This document shows, piece by piece, positions 36,707-47,536 of a stretch of 64,000 nt of DNA. The stretch covers positions 19,548 through 83,547 of the forward strand of contig JAAYFY010000048.1 in NCBI GenBank assembly GCA_012728015.1, written 5' to 3'. Position 1 is the stretch's first letter, and every line of letters begins with the position of its first letter. Both the position numbers and the translations under genes were made by a program. Below the pieces are notes generated by a model. The model did no database searches and was not told where the DNA came from. It was given only the letters and a program-made list of their open reading frames with translations. This DNA is from Clostridiaceae bacterium. Lineage in GTDB: Bacteria > Bacillota > Clostridia > DSM-8532.

Positions 36707-39700
36707 ATGGTTCATCCGGTCAAATACGGCAGGACTTCGCGCATGAGTTATGCCAGGATCAAAGAAATTCTTGATATGCCCAATCTGATAGAAGTTCAGA
36801 AGAATTCATACAAGTACTTTCTTGAGGAAGGACTTAAGGAGGTATTGAACGATGTATCTCCCATAACAGACTATACCGGCAATCTGGTCATGGAGTTCAT
36901 CGACTACTCCCTGGAGACCAACAACATCAAGTACACCGTCGAAGAATGCAAGGAAAGAGATGCCACTTACTGCGCTCCCCTTAAGGTCAAGGTCCGCCTG
37001 ATCAACAAGGAAACAGGCGAGGTCAAGGAACAGGAAATCTTTATGGGAGATTTCCCGCTGATGACCGAAACCGGCACATTCGTCATAAACGGTGCCGAAC
37101 GTGTTATTGTAAGCCAGCTTGTCCGCTCACCGGGCGTTTATTACGCCAGGGAAAAGGATAAGGCGGGAAATAACCTGTTTTCCAGCACTGTTATCCCTTA
37201 CCGCGGCGCATGGCTTGAATACGAGACCGACTCCGCAGAGGTCGTTTACGTGCGCATAGACAGGACCAGGAAGCTTCCCATAACGCAATTCCTGCGCGCT
37301 TTGGGATACGGTACTGACGCCGAGATCCTCAATCTCTTCGGTGAAGAATCCAAGCTGCTTGCCACAATTTCCAAGGACAGCACGAAGAGCAGGGAAGAAG
37401 GGCTTTTTGAGGTGTACAAGCGTCTCCGCCCGGGGGAGCCCCCCACCGAGGAGAGCGCCAGCACCCTTATCAACAACCTGTTTTTTGACTCCAGGCGCTA
37501 TGACCTTTCCAATGTTGGCCGCTATAAGTTTAACAAGAAACTTTCCCTTGCCAACCGCATCAGAAACCATATAGCCGCTGAGGATATCAAGGATAACAAT
37601 ACGGGAAAGGTAATTGTCAAGGCCGGGAGCGAGATTACCGAAGAAAAGGCATGGAAGATCCAGAATTCAGGAACCAATGTGGTCCACCTGGATATTGAAG
37701 GCAAGCCTGTAAAGGTTGTGGGCAACCTCACTGTTGATATTGCCGGGTACATCAGTTTCGATCCTGCCAGGGCAGGAATCAGGGAAAAGGTACGGTATGA
37801 TGTCCTCATGGCCATTTTGAAAGAACATAAGAAGGCTGATGAGGAAGATCTCATAACTGTGCTGAAGGAGAACAGGGACACCCTTATGCCCAGGCATATT
37901 ACCAAGGAAGACATCATCGCCACGGTCAGCTATCTTTTCAACCTGGACCATGGGGTGGGAAATATTGACGATATCGACCACCTGGGGAACAGGCGGCTCC
38001 GCTCTGTTGGAGAACTCCTCCAGAACCAGTTCCGTATCGGTCTCGCCCGTATGGAAAGGGTGGTTCGCGAAAGGATGACCATCCAGGACATCGACGCAGC
38101 CACACCCCAGGCGCTTATAAATATCCGTCCGGTCGCCGCGGCCATCAAGGAGTTCTTCGGCTCCAGCCAGCTGTCCCAGTTTATGGACCAGACCAATCCG
38201 CTGGCTGAACTGACCCATAAGCGCCGCCTGAGCGCGCTGGGTCCCGGCGGCCTGTCCCGTGACCGGGCGAGCTTTGAAGTGCGTGACGTTCACCACTCAC
38301 ACTATGGCCGCATGTGCCCGATTGAAACTCCTGAAGGCCCAAATATCGGGCTTATCGGATCATTAAGCACATACGCCCGCATCAATGAATACGGATTCAT
38401 CGAAACCCCCTACAGGAAGGTAGTGGACGGCAAGGTGACCGAAAAGACCGAATATATGACCGCCGACGAGGAGGATCCATATATCATAGCGGGCGCCAAC
38501 GAGCCCCTGGATGAGGAAGGACGCTTTATCAACAAGCGTGTCGGCTGCCGGTACCAGGACCAGATTATAGAAGTGTACCCGAGCAAGGTCCAGTATATGG
38601 ATGTTTCACCTAAGCAGCTTGTTTCGGTAGCTACAGCGATGATCCCGTTTCTGGAGAACGACGACGCGAACCGCGCCCTTATGGGCTCCAACATGCAGCG
38701 CCAGGCGGTTCCCCTGATCAAACCGGAAGCGCCCATCATTGCCACCGGGATCGAGTACAGGGCCGCAAGGGATTCAGGTGTCTGCGTTATAGCAACAAAT
38801 TCGGGTACCGTGGAAAAGGTGACGGCAAGCGAAATAGTTATCCGTACCGATTCGGGTACCAAGGATTATTATAAACTCCTTAAATATCAGCGCTCCAACC
38901 AGGGTACCTGCATCAACCAGCGCCCCATTGTCAGGAAGGGCGACAGGATTGAAGAAGGGGATGTGATTGCCGACGGGCCGTCAACCGACAATGGCGAGAT
39001 TGCCCTTGGCAAGAATGTTCTTGTGGGATTCATGGCCTGGGAAGGCTATAACTACGAGGACGCGATTCTGATCAGCGAAGAGCTTGTTCGGGATGATATC
39101 TATACATCCATCCATATAGAGGAATATGAATCCGAATCCCGTGACACCAAGCTGGGACCCGAAGAGATCACCCGCGATATCCCCAATGTGGGCGAGGATT
39201 CCCTCAAGGATCTTGATGAGAGGGGGATCATCCGCATCGGCGCGGAGGTGCGTTCGGGTGATATCCTGGTGGGTAAGGTCACTCCTAAAGGAGAAACCGA
39301 GCTTACAGCCGAAGAACGCCTGCTTCGGGCCATCTTCGGCGAGAAAGCGAGGGAAGTCCGTGACACCTCGCTTAGAGTGCCCCACGGAGAATCGGGCATC
39401 GTTGTGGATGTCAAGGTGTTCTCCCGTGAAAACGGCGACGAATTGCCGCCGGGAGTCAACCAGCTGGTGCGCGTCTATGTCGCGCAGAAGAGAAAGATTT
39501 CGGTGGGCGACAAGATGGCAGGACGCCACGGCAACAAGGGCGTCATATCCAGGGTGCTTCCCATTGAGGATATGCCCTTCCTGCCTGATGGCACACCGCT
39601 CCAGATAGTTCTGAACCCCTTGGGTGTTCCGTCCCGCATGAATATTGGGCAGGTGTTGGAAACGCATTTAGGTTATGCCGCCAGGGCATTGGGATGGAAG

Positions 39701-40444
39701 ATTGCCAGCCCGGTTTTTGACGGAGCCAACGAGCAGGATATTTTTGAAACACTTAAACTCGCGAACCTTCCTGAGGACGGAAAAACCATCCTTTACGACG
39801 GCCGCACCGGCGAGCCTTTCGACAACAGGGTGACTGTCGGATACATGTACTTCCTGAAGCTGGCTCACCTTGTCGACGATAAGATCCATGCCCGTTCAAC
39901 AGGGCCTTATTCCCTGGTTACACAGCAGCCCCTGGGAGGTAAAGCGCAGTTCGGCGGCCAGCGATTCGGCGAGATGGAGGTATGGGCCCTTGCCGCCTAT
40001 GGAGCTGCCTACTCGCTCCAAGAGGTCCTCACGGTTAAGTCCGACGATGTTCATGGGCGTGTGAAGACCTATGAAGCCATTGTAAAGGGCGAGAATGTGC
40101 CCGAGCCCGGCATCCCTGAATCCTTCAAGGTCCTGATGAAGGAATTGCAGAGCCTGGCCCTGGATGTGAAGGTGTTCAGCGACCAACAAGAAGAGATAGA
40201 GATCAGGGAATCGGTCTATGACGACCTGGAGGAACTGGATGTCAATATTGAGGGCCGTGAGGATGACACTGCGTCATATCTGGACTTAGAGGATGAGGAA
40301 ACAAAAGACATTATTGACGATGAGTTTGAGATCAGCACCATCAGTGAGGCGGAATTCGAAAAAGCAGACGAGCTTAACGAGGACCTGGTGACCAACCTGC
40401 TGGGAGCGGGAGACCTGGTCTCAGATGACGATGACGATATATAG
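36707..40444 (+). CDS. rpoB: RNA polymerase beta subunit
   Basis: Beta, 1245 residues, forms half of the catalytic cleft. The N-terminus [27 protein letters not shown] is clostridial in style. The rifampicin-binding cluster ([20 protein letters not shown]) is wild type. [15 protein letters not shown] and the C-terminal [19 protein letters not shown] are intact. An acidic tail of ~60 residues ([16 protein letters not shown] ... SDDDDDI) extends past the core, common in Firmicutes. The start is ATG 36707 with GAGGTG seven bases upstream; a GTG at 36698 overlaps that site. rpoC follows after 14 bases. Confidence 0.97.
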   Translation: MVHPVKYGRTSRMSYARIKEILDMPNLIEVQKNSYKYFLEEGLKEVLNDVSPITDYTGNLVMEFIDYSLETNNIKYTVEECKERDATYCAPLKVKVRLINKETGEVKEQEIFMGDFPLMTETGTFVINGAERVIVSQLVRSPGVYYAREKDKAGNNLFSSTVIPYRGAWLEYETDSAEVVYVRIDRTRKLPITQFLRALGYGTDAEILNLFGEESKLLATISKDSTKSREEGLFEVYKRLRPGEPPTEESASTLINNLFFDSRRYDLSNVGRYKFNKKLSLANRIRNHIAAEDIKDNNTGKVIVKAGSEITEEKAWKIQNSGTNVVHLDIEGKPVKVVGNLTVDIAGYISFDPARAGIREKVRYDVLMAILKEHKKADEEDLITVLKENRDTLMPRHITKEDIIATVSYLFNLDHGVGNIDDIDHLGNRRLRSVGELLQNQFRIGLARMERVVRERMTIQDIDAATPQALINIRPVAAAIKEFFGSSQLSQFMDQTNPLAELTHKRRLSALGPGGLSRDRASFEVRDVHHSHYGRMCPIETPEGPNIGLIGSLSTYARINEYGFIETPYRKVVDGKVTEKTEYMTADEEDPYIIAGANEPLDEEGRFINKRVGCRYQDQIIEVYPSKVQYMDVSPKQLVSVATAMIPFLENDDANRALMGSNMQRQAVPLIKPEAPIIATGIEYRAARDSGVCVIATNSGTVEKVTASEIVIRTDSGTKDYYKLLKYQRSNQGTCINQRPIVRKGDRIEEGDVIADGPSTDNGEIALGKNVLVGFMAWEGYNYEDAILISEELVRDDIYTSIHIEEYESESRDTKLGPEEITRDIPNVGEDSLKDLDERGIIRIGAEVRSGDILVGKVTPKGETELTAEERLLRAIFGEKAREVRDTSLRVPHGESGIVVDVKVFSRENGDELPPGVNQLVRVYVAQKRKISVGDKMAGRHGNKGVISRVLPIEDMPFLPDGTPLQIVLNPLGVPSRMNIGQVLETHLGYAARALGWKIASPVFDGANEQDIFETLKLANLPEDGKTILYDGRTGEPFDNRVTVGYMYFLKLAHLVDDKIHARSTGPYSLVTQQPLGGKAQFGGQRFGEMEVWALAAYGAAYSLQEVLTVKSDDVHGRVKTYEAIVKGENVPEPGIPESFKVLMKELQSLALDVKVFSDQQEEIEIRESVYDDLEELDVNIEGREDDTASYLDLEDEETKDIIDDEFEISTISEAEFEKADELNEDLVTNLLGAGDLVSDDDDDI

Positions 40445-40458
40445 GAGGCTTACGGGCG

Positions 40459-43400
40459 ATGTATGAACTCAATAATTTTGATGCTATAAAGATAGGCCTG
40501 GCTTCACCGGAAAAGATCCGCGAGTGGTCAAGGGGAGAGGTAAAGAAACCTGAAACCATCAATTACAGGACATTGAAGCCCGAACGGGACGGCCTGTTCT
40601 GCGAAAGGATTTTCGGGCCTACCCGTGACTGGGAATGCCACTGCGGGAAATATAAGAGAGTCCGCTATAAAGGCATTATATGCGACCGATGCGGTGTTGA
40701 AGTCACGAAGCAAAAGGTCAGGCGCGAAAGGATGGGGCATATCGAACTGGCGGCTCCAGTATCCCATATCTGGTATTTCAAGGGCATCCCCAGCCGTATG
40801 GGACTGCTTCTGGATATGTCCCCGAGGGCCCTTGAAAAGGTCCTGTACTTTGCGGCCTATGTGGTTATCGATCCCGGCAGCACACCCCTCGCCCCAAAGC
40901 AGGTTTTGACCGAGAAGGAATACAGGGAAAGTGTTGATAAGTTCGGCAGCAACTTCCGTGCCGGGATGGGCGCGGAGGCTATCAAGGAGCTCCTGGCCTC
41001 ATTGGACCTGGATAATATGGCAAAGGAACTTCGCGATGAAGTGGAGAACGCCAACGGACAGAAGAAGGTGCGCGCCATTAAGCGCCTTGAAGTGGTGGAA
41101 GCCTTCCGTTCTTCGGGGAACAGGCCTGAATGGATGATCCTGGATACCATACCGGTCATCCCTCCTGAGCTTCGGCCTATGGTCCAGCTGGACGGCGGCC
41201 GCTTTGCCACATCCGACCTGAACGACCTCTACCGTCGCGTGATCAACCGCAATAACCGCCTGAAAAGGCTTTTGGACCTCGGCGCGCCCGAAATCATCGT
41301 GAGGAATGAAAAGAGGATGCTTCAGGAGGCCGTGGATGCGCTGATAGACAACGGCCGACGCGGAAGACCGGTAACAGGTCCCGGCAACAGACCGCTGAAA
41401 TCCCTTTCGGATATGCTGAAGGGAAAACAGGGACGGTTCCGCCAGAACCTTCTGGGTAAACGCGTGGACTATTCGGGACGTTCGGTTATCGTTGTAGGCC
41501 CCGAGCTCAAGATCTACCAGTGCGGCCTTCCCAAGGAAATGGCGCTGGAACTCTTCAAGCCCTTCGTTATGAAGAAGCTGGTGGAGAAGGCTCTTGCCCA
41601 TAATATCAAGAGTGCGAAGAGAATGGTGGAGCGGGTTAAAACCGAGGTCTGGGACGTTCTTGAAGAGGTGATCAAGGAACATCCCGTTCTTCTGAACCGT
41701 GCACCTACCCTTCACAGGCTGGGTATTCAGGCCTTTGAACCCGTACTGGTTGAGGGCCGTGCCATTAAGCTCCATCCACTGGTTTGTACCGCATACAACG
41801 CTGACTTTGACGGGGATCAGATGGCCGTCCATGTACCTCTGTCAGCCGAAGCACAGGCGGAAGCCAGGTTCCTGATGCTGTCCGCCAATAACCTGCTAAA
41901 ACCCCAGGATGGAAAACCCGTAACCGTTCCTACCCAGGATATGGTTCTGGGGACTTACTACCTGACCATGGAGAAAGAGGCCGAGAAAGACAAGGATGGC
42001 AATGTGATCAACGGTGTTACAGGAGAGGGCAAGGTCTTTTCGTCGCCCGAGGAGGCATTGATGGCCTACCACAACGGTAATGTGAGCCTCCACGCCAGGA
42101 TAAAGGTCAGAAGAACCATAGAGGTGAACGGTGTCAGGAAATCCAAGGTGATCAACACCACTGTAGGAAAGATCATTTTCAACAGCGCCGTTCCGCAGAA
42201 CCTCGGCTTTGTGGACAGGACCAACCTCGAGACCATGTTCGATTATGAAGTCGATTTTGTTACAGGAAAAAAGGAACTCGCGAAGATAATCGACCGCTGC
42301 ATCAAGATCAACGGAACCAATAAAACCGCTGTTGTTCTTGACAAGATCAAGGCACTGGGGTTTGAGTATTCCACAAGGGGTGCCGTGACCATTGGTATTA
42401 CCGATATGGTCATTCCGGAAGTCAAGCAACGTTACCTCGAAGAAACCGACAGAAAGGTTGAGGAAATAGAAAGGCACTACAGAAACGGCCTTTACAACAA
42501 AGAAGAGAGGAAGCGCGCCATTATAACGGCCTGGAGCAAGACCACCGAGGATATCAAGAACGCCCTGGTAAACACGCTGGATCGCTTCAATCCCGTATAC
42601 ATGATGTCCCAGTCAGGAGCCCGCGGAAACATCAACCAGATCCGCCAGCTGGCGGGCATGCGCGGCCTGATGGCCGATACATCCGGCGAAACCATTGAGA
42701 TTCCTATTCGGTCGAATTTCCGCGAGGGGCTCAATGTTCTGGAGTACTTCATCTCTACCCACGGCGCCAGAAAAGGCCTTGCTGACACAGCCCTGAGGAC
42801 CGCTGACTCCGGTTACCTGACCCGCCGCCTCGTGGATGTGGCGCAGGATGTGATCATCCGCGAAGAGGACTGCGGCACCGACGAGGGTATAGACGTCCGT
42901 CCCATCATTGTCGGCGGGAAGCCCATTGAATCCCTGGCCGAGCGTCTGACCGGACGGTATGCCATGGAAGATATAATTGATCCCAAGACCGGAGAGGTGA
43001 TTGTGGAGGCTGGTGCTCTGATTACTGAAGACATGGCCGAGAAAGTGGAGAACGCCGGTGTTAGGAAAGCCAGGATCCGTTCTGTTCTCGCCTGCCGTTC
43101 CAAGATCGGCGTATGCGCCCGCTGCTACGGCATCAATCTGGCTGTGGGTGAAGAGAGTTATGTGGGTGAAGCAGTTGGCTTTATCGCGGCCCAGTCCATC
43201 GGCGAGCCGGGTACACAGCTTACTATGCGTACCTTCCATACCGGCGGTGTGGCTGGTGAGGACATTACCCAGGGTCTGCCGCGTGTTGAGGAACTCTTTG
43301 AAGCGCGCAAACCCAAAGGACTTGCTATTGTATCCGAGATTTCCGGAACAGTCAGGATCAAGGACACCAAGAAGAAGCGGGAAATAGAAGTAATCAACAA

Positions 43401-44052
43401 CGAAACCGGAGAAAGCAAAACCTATCTCATACCCTATGGATCCAGTATCAAGGTAGCGGACGGAGATGTGATTGAGGCCGGTGACGAGCTGACAGAAGGA
43501 TCTGTCAATCCCCATGACATCCTCAAGATCAAAGGAGTGCAGGCTGTCCAGTCCTATCTGCTCCAGGAGGTCCAGAAGGTCTACCGTCTCCAGGGTGTGG
43601 ACATTAATGACAAGCATATCGAGGTCATTGTCAGACAGATGCTCAGGAAGGTCAAGATTGATGAAGCCGGCGATACCGATATGCTGCCGGGAAGCCTGGT
43701 GGATATGTTCGAGTTTGAGAGCAAGAACAAGGAAGCTGAGGAAAAAGGCCTGAGGCCTGCCACCGGAAAGAGGGCGCTTTTGGGTATTACCAAGGCATCC
43801 CTTGCCACCGAGTCCTTCCTTTCCGCCGCATCCTTCCAGGAGACCACACGTGTTCTGACCGAGGCTGCCATTAAGGGTAAGGTTGACCCATTGATCGGGC
43901 TTAAGGAAAACATCATAATCGGCAAGCTCATCCCTGCCGGTACCGGTATGTCGAGATACCGGGATATTGAACTGGAAATCCCCGACTATCAGAACGGTCA
44001 GGACAACCAGGACTACCAGGACGACCAGAACGATATGGATGAGGTTGGCTGA
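40459..44052 (+). CDS. rpoC: RNA polymerase beta' subunit
   Basis: Beta', 1197 residues, carries the catalytic Mg site in [13 protein letters not shown]. The N-terminal zinc finger is [20 protein letters not shown] (residues ~58-78) and the second zinc site lies around [13 protein letters not shown]. Trigger-loop and bridge-helix segments ([37 protein letters not shown]) are normal. The last ~20 residues are an Asn/Gln/Asp-rich tail built from near-repeats of (N/Y/D)QD, encoded by a short degenerate trinucleotide-like array. GGAGG precedes ATG 40459. A strong terminator follows 16 bases after the stop. Confidence 0.97.
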   Translation: MYELNNFDAIKIGLASPEKIREWSRGEVKKPETINYRTLKPERDGLFCERIFGPTRDWECHCGKYKRVRYKGIICDRCGVEVTKQKVRRERMGHIELAAPVSHIWYFKGIPSRMGLLLDMSPRALEKVLYFAAYVVIDPGSTPLAPKQVLTEKEYRESVDKFGSNFRAGMGAEAIKELLASLDLDNMAKELRDEVENANGQKKVRAIKRLEVVEAFRSSGNRPEWMILDTIPVIPPELRPMVQLDGGRFATSDLNDLYRRVINRNNRLKRLLDLGAPEIIVRNEKRMLQEAVDALIDNGRRGRPVTGPGNRPLKSLSDMLKGKQGRFRQNLLGKRVDYSGRSVIVVGPELKIYQCGLPKEMALELFKPFVMKKLVEKALAHNIKSAKRMVERVKTEVWDVLEEVIKEHPVLLNRAPTLHRLGIQAFEPVLVEGRAIKLHPLVCTAYNADFDGDQMAVHVPLSAEAQAEARFLMLSANNLLKPQDGKPVTVPTQDMVLGTYYLTMEKEAEKDKDGNVINGVTGEGKVFSSPEEALMAYHNGNVSLHARIKVRRTIEVNGVRKSKVINTTVGKIIFNSAVPQNLGFVDRTNLETMFDYEVDFVTGKKELAKIIDRCIKINGTNKTAVVLDKIKALGFEYSTRGAVTIGITDMVIPEVKQRYLEETDRKVEEIERHYRNGLYNKEERKRAIITAWSKTTEDIKNALVNTLDRFNPVYMMSQSGARGNINQIRQLAGMRGLMADTSGETIEIPIRSNFREGLNVLEYFISTHGARKGLADTALRTADSGYLTRRLVDVAQDVIIREEDCGTDEGIDVRPIIVGGKPIESLAERLTGRYAMEDIIDPKTGEVIVEAGALITEDMAEKVENAGVRKARIRSVLACRSKIGVCARCYGINLAVGEESYVGEAVGFIAAQSIGEPGTQLTMRTFHTGGVAGEDITQGLPRVEELFEARKPKGLAIVSEISGTVRIKDTKKKREIEVINNETGESKTYLIPYGSSIKVADGDVIEAGDELTEGSVNPHDILKIKGVQAVQSYLLQEVQKVYRLQGVDINDKHIEVIVRQMLRKVKIDEAGDTDMLPGSLVDMFEFESKNKEAEEKGLRPATGKRALLGITKASLATESFLSAASFQETTRVLTEAAIKGKVDPLIGLKENIIIGKLIPAGTGMSRYRDIELEIPDYQNGQDNQDYQDDQNDMDEVG

Positions 44053-44067
44053 CAGGAATCAAACAGA

Positions 44068-44104
44068 GCGGGTATCCTGCCACTGCGCAGAATACCCGCT
44101 TTTT
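44068..44104 (+). terminator. Intrinsic terminator of rpoBC
   Basis: GCGGGTAT (44068-44075), a 16-base loop, ATACCCGC (44092-44099) and TTTTT. The stem is perfect and can be extended by one A-T pair. Confidence 0.92.
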
Positions 44105-44211
44105 GTTGTCGGAATTAAGAGATTGGATGTCAGATTCTTCAGCCTAACTGCCCTTCCAGACCATCTCAAAATGCAGTTATGGTAAGCTATTAAGCGTAAC
44201 GTTCCTTCCCA

Positions 44212-44640
44212 GTGCTAATTATGCCGCTTGGTTTTTCTATATACACCAGCATGTATGAATGCCGGTACATGAGTTTTGCCAGGTTTATGGGTTTTGATAA
44301 TTTTATAAAGGTTTTATCCAATAAGGATTACTTGATGTCCTTTGGCACAACCTTCTACGTTAGTCTGATGAGCCTGGCGATATCCCTAACCTTTGGCGTG
44401 ATTATGGCACTTTGGATTCATAAACGAAAAGGTATCTTTGCTTATTCAATACAGCTGATTATTCTGATTCCCTGGGTTGGCTTAACAAGAATAATGGGAA
44501 CTTGTATGGCAGTTGGTGAGGCGGCAGGAATTGCGGCTGCCATCGCATGTAAAAAAGGCGCAGCGCCTTCAGAGGTTGATATTGACGAGCTTCGCGGGGC
44601 ACTGCTAGAAGCCGGGGCAATTCTTGAGTGGTATTCTTAA
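44212..44640 (+). pseudogene. Chimeric remnant: sugar ABC permease joined to FAD-oxidoreductase tail
   Basis: A 142-codon open frame that joins pieces of two unrelated families. Residues 1-~88 match the N-terminal part of a MalF/UgpA-type sugar permease (MPLGFSIYTSMYE, GFDNFIKVLSNKDYL, FYVSLMSLAISLTFGVIMAL), stopping in the second or third helix at LIILIPWV. Residues ~91-142 (TRIMGTCMAVGEAAGIAAAIA ... LRGALLEAGAILEW) match the extreme C-terminus of FAD-dependent oxidoreductases of the pfam12831 type. The junction is near 44475-44490. Neither piece can be functional alone and no good ribosome binding site precedes it. It looks like a deletion scar between two former genes. Confidence 0.75.
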
Positions 44641-44660
44641 CAGCCGAAAGCTATAACGCC

Positions 44661-44708
44661 GGGGATCGAGCTGCCATTTTAAAGGATGGATGTATAAGCT
44701 CGATCCCC
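44661..44708. repeat. Perfect 12-bp inverted repeat after the chimeric pseudogene
   Basis: GGGGATCGAGCT (44661-44672), 24 bases, AGCTCGATCCCC (44697-44708). It starts 21 bases after the pseudogene stop. There is no U-run on the plus strand, so it is a poor terminator. It may be an orphan terminator of the lost oxidoreductase gene, a regulator site or an element end. Confidence 0.6.
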
Positions 44709-44836
44709 GCAGGCAAGTATTTGTAAGTCGGGCAATTTGTTTGTTGCGGGCTTTGTTGGTACCTTCCAAAAGAGATATTTAGTGCATGGCCGGCCTTTAC
44801 CTAGGCATGCAGCATCCCGCCTCTTGCCTCGTATGC

Positions 44837-44870
44837 ATATTTGCTTCGCCGTTTCGCTCCTCGCAATAAT
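44837..44870 (-). repeat. Dispersed-repeat core (ATTGCGAG...GAAGCAA type)
   Basis: Read on the minus strand: ATTATTGCGAGGAGCGAAAC then GGCGAAGCAAATAT. It has the same general form as the 9471 core and as a dispersed repeat that many genomes mis-annotate as short ORFs. The sequence between 44720 and 44890 has no other supported content. Confidence 0.5.
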
Positions 44871-44897
44871 ACACCACAATCGCCTGCAAAACTCATA

Positions 44898-45269
44898 TTA
44901 TGAAGCATTGCATGTCCTTCTCTTAACAAATTTGGAACAGGCCTTCTTAGCGCTGCCGTCGCATTTTCTTACTGAGAACATACTGCAGACACCGTAGGAA
45001 GGGATGTAGGGATGAGGGTGGAACACAAAGAACTCGCAGTTGGAACATCTGAAGAACTCCATCCTCATGAGATCCTCCAGGTAGAAAAAGCGATGGCTTG
45101 AGCAGCAGTAATCCCAGGTGACGATACCCTTCTCACGGCACAGGATATCGCTGTTCATTCCTACTGGAAGCCCTTTGATGCAGTTCATGCACATTCTTTT
45201 TTTGGGTTGGATGACGACAGGCAGGTTTTCAAAAACCATGTTGTTCTTTTTGGCTTTTTTCTTTCTCAT
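44898..45269 (-). CDS. Cysteine-rich protein of unknown function (123 residues)
   Basis: No named family, but it looks like a conserved clostridial hypothetical. It has a basic N-terminus (MRKKKAKKNN) and two cysteine clusters: CMNCIKGLP ... DILCREKG ... WDYCCSSHRFF (residues ~27-60), then CSNCEFFVF ... YGVCSMFSVRKCDGSAKKACSKFVKR (~75-118). With 11-12 cysteines in CxxC-like spacing it probably binds zinc or an iron-sulfur cluster. No membrane span or signal peptide. Start ATG 45269 has a GGAAAG/GGCGG site upstream and an extended -10 promoter about 70 bases further. It is divergent from the BMP-domain gene. Confidence 0.75.
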   Translation of the reverse strand: MRKKKAKKNNMVFENLPVVIQPKKRMCMNCIKGLPVGMNSDILCREKGIVTWDYCCSSHRFFYLEDLMRMEFFRCSNCEFFVFHPHPYIPSYGVCSMFSVRKCDGSAKKACSKFVKRRTCNAS

Positions 45270-45342
45270 CTGCCCGCTTTCCGCCTTTCAGCACAATAAA
45301 TACCTATACAGGGAAACATCAAAATACCGGAGCTTGAATAGA

Positions 45343-45351
45343 ATTATAACA
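45343..45351 (-). promoter_or_regulatory. Extended -10 promoter of the cysteine-rich protein gene
   Basis: On the minus strand TGTTATAAT (45351 to 45343) is a perfect extended -10 element. No clear -35 box was found. The rest of the 302-base divergent gap (45270-45571) holds no other gene. A plus-strand promoter for the BMP gene must lie here; TATAAT-like boxes near 45440 and 45540 lack good -35 partners. Confidence 0.5.
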
Positions 45352-45571
45352 TATTGCCCGGAAACAGGCCGGAAATAAACCCGGTATTGAGGCGTAAGAT
45401 TCGTGATGCATGGCCTTTTATTTTATTCCTGCCTCTGGTAAAATCTAACCAACAAGGCCTGTTTTGTTTGGAACGGTAAACGCTGACCTGTAAAGAAGAT
45501 GCGTTTCACCCTGTTCCCTCCTTTTGTTATGGAAGTGTTTATAATCCATGCCCATGGGGGAGTGAGATAAT

Positions 45572-47533
45572 ATGGCGCTCGATTTAACCGCTTATATAAA
45601 TGCACGAAAATCGGCTCTTAAAGAGTATTCCAGCTATATATCACAGGGGCGGAACGGCTACCTGCCGTTTTTGGACGGCATACTGAAGAATATCGATATC
45701 GTATCTGAAGTTGACCTGGGTATTGTCGATATTCCCCTTAAGAAGGTCCGCGGAACCTATACATATCTTCGGAGCGTATCCTTTGCCCGCAACTTCATGC
45801 CCCTTATGGACCTGGACACCGAGTTTGCCATAAAATGGCAGCACGTCTACGATATCCAGACCAGAGAAGGCCTCAATGATCCCGTAAAGGTCTTTGAGTA
45901 CCTGAACTGGTTTTATGTTATAGAGGGCAACAAAAGGGTCAGCGTGCTTAAATATCTGAACAACTATTCCTACCAGGGGTATGTCACCCGGCTGGTCCCG
46001 AAGTATGACGAAACCAACAAGGACATACGCCTGTACTACGAATTCATGGATTTTTATAAAAAGACGGGTATAAACGAGATATGGTTCTCAAAAGAGGGCA
46101 GCTTTAATGAACTCTGGGAAATAATTAAGGACTACCGTCCCGTCAGCAGCCTGGTCAATTATGAGGACCGGTTTACATATTTCCAGAGCGCTGTCTACAA
46201 GGTCTTCAGAAAGATATTCTACGATCTGGGAGGCGACAGGCTTCCCATTACCACCGGGGATGCCTTCCTGGATTTGCTCAAGATCCACGGTATCAGGGAT
46301 TCCATTTCGGATGACGAGCTAAGGGCCATCATGAGGAGGTTTATATCCGAGATGGAGTACCATAAGGATGAGCAGGCGGTTGAAATTCAAAAAAGCCCGC
46401 AGCTAAGGCAGGAAACAGGCTTAATAGGCAAGCTTACCCATAGGATACGCAGTGAAAAACTTAAGATAGGGTTTGCGCATGTTAATGACGCGAACTCTTC
46501 CAGCTGGGTATATTCCCATGAGCTTGGGAGGATGCACCTGGAACATGCGTTGAGCCAAAGCGTGGAAACTGTTGTGGCGACCAAGCTGCCGGAGAGCATT
46601 GAAGCCGCGCACGCCCTCCAGAAGATGGTTGACGAAGGCTGCCAGATTATCTTCACAACCAGCCCGTCACTTATCAGTGCCACCCTCAAGGTGGCCATGG
46701 AAAACCCGGAGGTAAACCTGCTGAACTGCTCGGCCATGCACTCCTTTAAGCATGTGAACACATATTTCGGGAGGATCCATGAACCCAGGTTTTTATGCGG
46801 ACTTGTGGCCGGGGCGATGACCCGAACCGGCAAGCTGGGGTATATAGCACCCTTCCCGATGAGCGATGTTATCAGCGGGATAAATGCCTTCACGCTTGGG
46901 GCGAGGATGATCAGGCCTGATGCCCAGGTTTATCTTGAATGGATGCAAACCTGGGACTATAAATGCGCGACACCCCAGTGCACCGCAAGGATCGCAGAGC
47001 TGGGCGCCGATATCATATGCCATCACAATACCCTTGCCAACCGCCGGTTCAACCGTGAGTACGGGGCCTACACCATCGCGCCGGATGAAAACGGGGAGTA
47101 TGTACCCGACAAGTACCTGGCGGTGCCTGTCTGGAACTGGGGCATTTTCTATGAGAAATACATCAGGAGCGTTTTGGTGGGAGGGACCAGGCTGGGGCAT
47201 GATTCGGCTTCCGCCGGCAGGATGCTAAATTACTGGTGGGGTATGGATTCGGGCCTTTTAGACTTTTTCTATGCCAGGGCACATATCCCAACTGAAACGC
47301 AGAAGCTCGTAGAATTCTTCAAGAGCGCCATTATCTCCCGCAGCTTCAGGGTATTCACAGGCCCCATCCGCGACAGGGAAGGAAGGCTGGCAGTGGAAGC
47401 CGGCGAAATCCTTGAACATCCCCAAATCCTGATGATGGACTGGTTAATAGAAGGCGTGGTCGGCAGCTTGCCGGAGTCCAAGGGATTTGATCCCCTGGGC
47501 GACCTTTCTACGGGCAGGATAGGAGGCTCATAA
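45572..47533 (+). CDS. Cytosolic BMP/PnrA-domain protein with ParB-like N-terminus
   Basis: 653 residues without signal peptide or lipobox. The N-terminal ~270 residues include NWFYVIEGNKRVSVLKYLN (~112-130), resembling the ParB/sulfiredoxin-like motif VIDGNhRl, after DIPLKKVRGTYTYLRS. From residue ~295 a BMP (basic membrane protein/PnrA) domain begins: KIGFAHVNDANSSSWVYSHELGR, GCQIIFTTSPSLISATLKVA, YFGRIHEPRFLCGLVAGAM, GKLGYIAPFPMSDVISGINAFTLGAR. BMP domains normally are extracellular purine-nucleoside-binding lipoproteins of ABC importers. The cytosolic, ParB-linked form suggests an intracellular nucleoside-sensing or regulatory role, which is inference. GGGGGAGTGAG precedes ATG 45572. No transporter genes are adjacent. 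Confidence 0.85.
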   Translation: MALDLTAYINARKSALKEYSSYISQGRNGYLPFLDGILKNIDIVSEVDLGIVDIPLKKVRGTYTYLRSVSFARNFMPLMDLDTEFAIKWQHVYDIQTREGLNDPVKVFEYLNWFYVIEGNKRVSVLKYLNNYSYQGYVTRLVPKYDETNKDIRLYYEFMDFYKKTGINEIWFSKEGSFNELWEIIKDYRPVSSLVNYEDRFTYFQSAVYKVFRKIFYDLGGDRLPITTGDAFLDLLKIHGIRDSISDDELRAIMRRFISEMEYHKDEQAVEIQKSPQLRQETGLIGKLTHRIRSEKLKIGFAHVNDANSSSWVYSHELGRMHLEHALSQSVETVVATKLPESIEAAHALQKMVDEGCQIIFTTSPSLISATLKVAMENPEVNLLNCSAMHSFKHVNTYFGRIHEPRFLCGLVAGAMTRTGKLGYIAPFPMSDVISGINAFTLGARMIRPDAQVYLEWMQTWDYKCATPQCTARIAELGADIICHHNTLANRRFNREYGAYTIAPDENGEYVPDKYLAVPVWNWGIFYEKYIRSVLVGGTRLGHDSASAGRMLNYWWGMDSGLLDFFYARAHIPTETQKLVEFFKSAIISRSFRVFTGPIRDREGRLAVEAGEILEHPQILMMDWLIEGVVGSLPESKGFDPLGDLSTGRIGGS

Positions 47534-47536
47534 TCA

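Noticed and set aside
42613..43617. 334-codon open frame antisense to rpoC
   Set aside because: It mirrors the codon pattern of rpoC, has no ribosome binding site and no family motif; long antisense frames are common opposite highly biased genes.
43960..44045. Short tandem array at the rpoC 3' end as a CRISPR-like or minisatellite repeat
   Set aside because: It is a degenerate in-frame array encoding (N/Y/D)QD units of the rpoC tail; too short and irregular for a separate repeat locus.
44679..44879. 66-codon minus-strand frame with IARSETAKQ
   Set aside because: Typical spurious translation of a dispersed repeat, not a gene.
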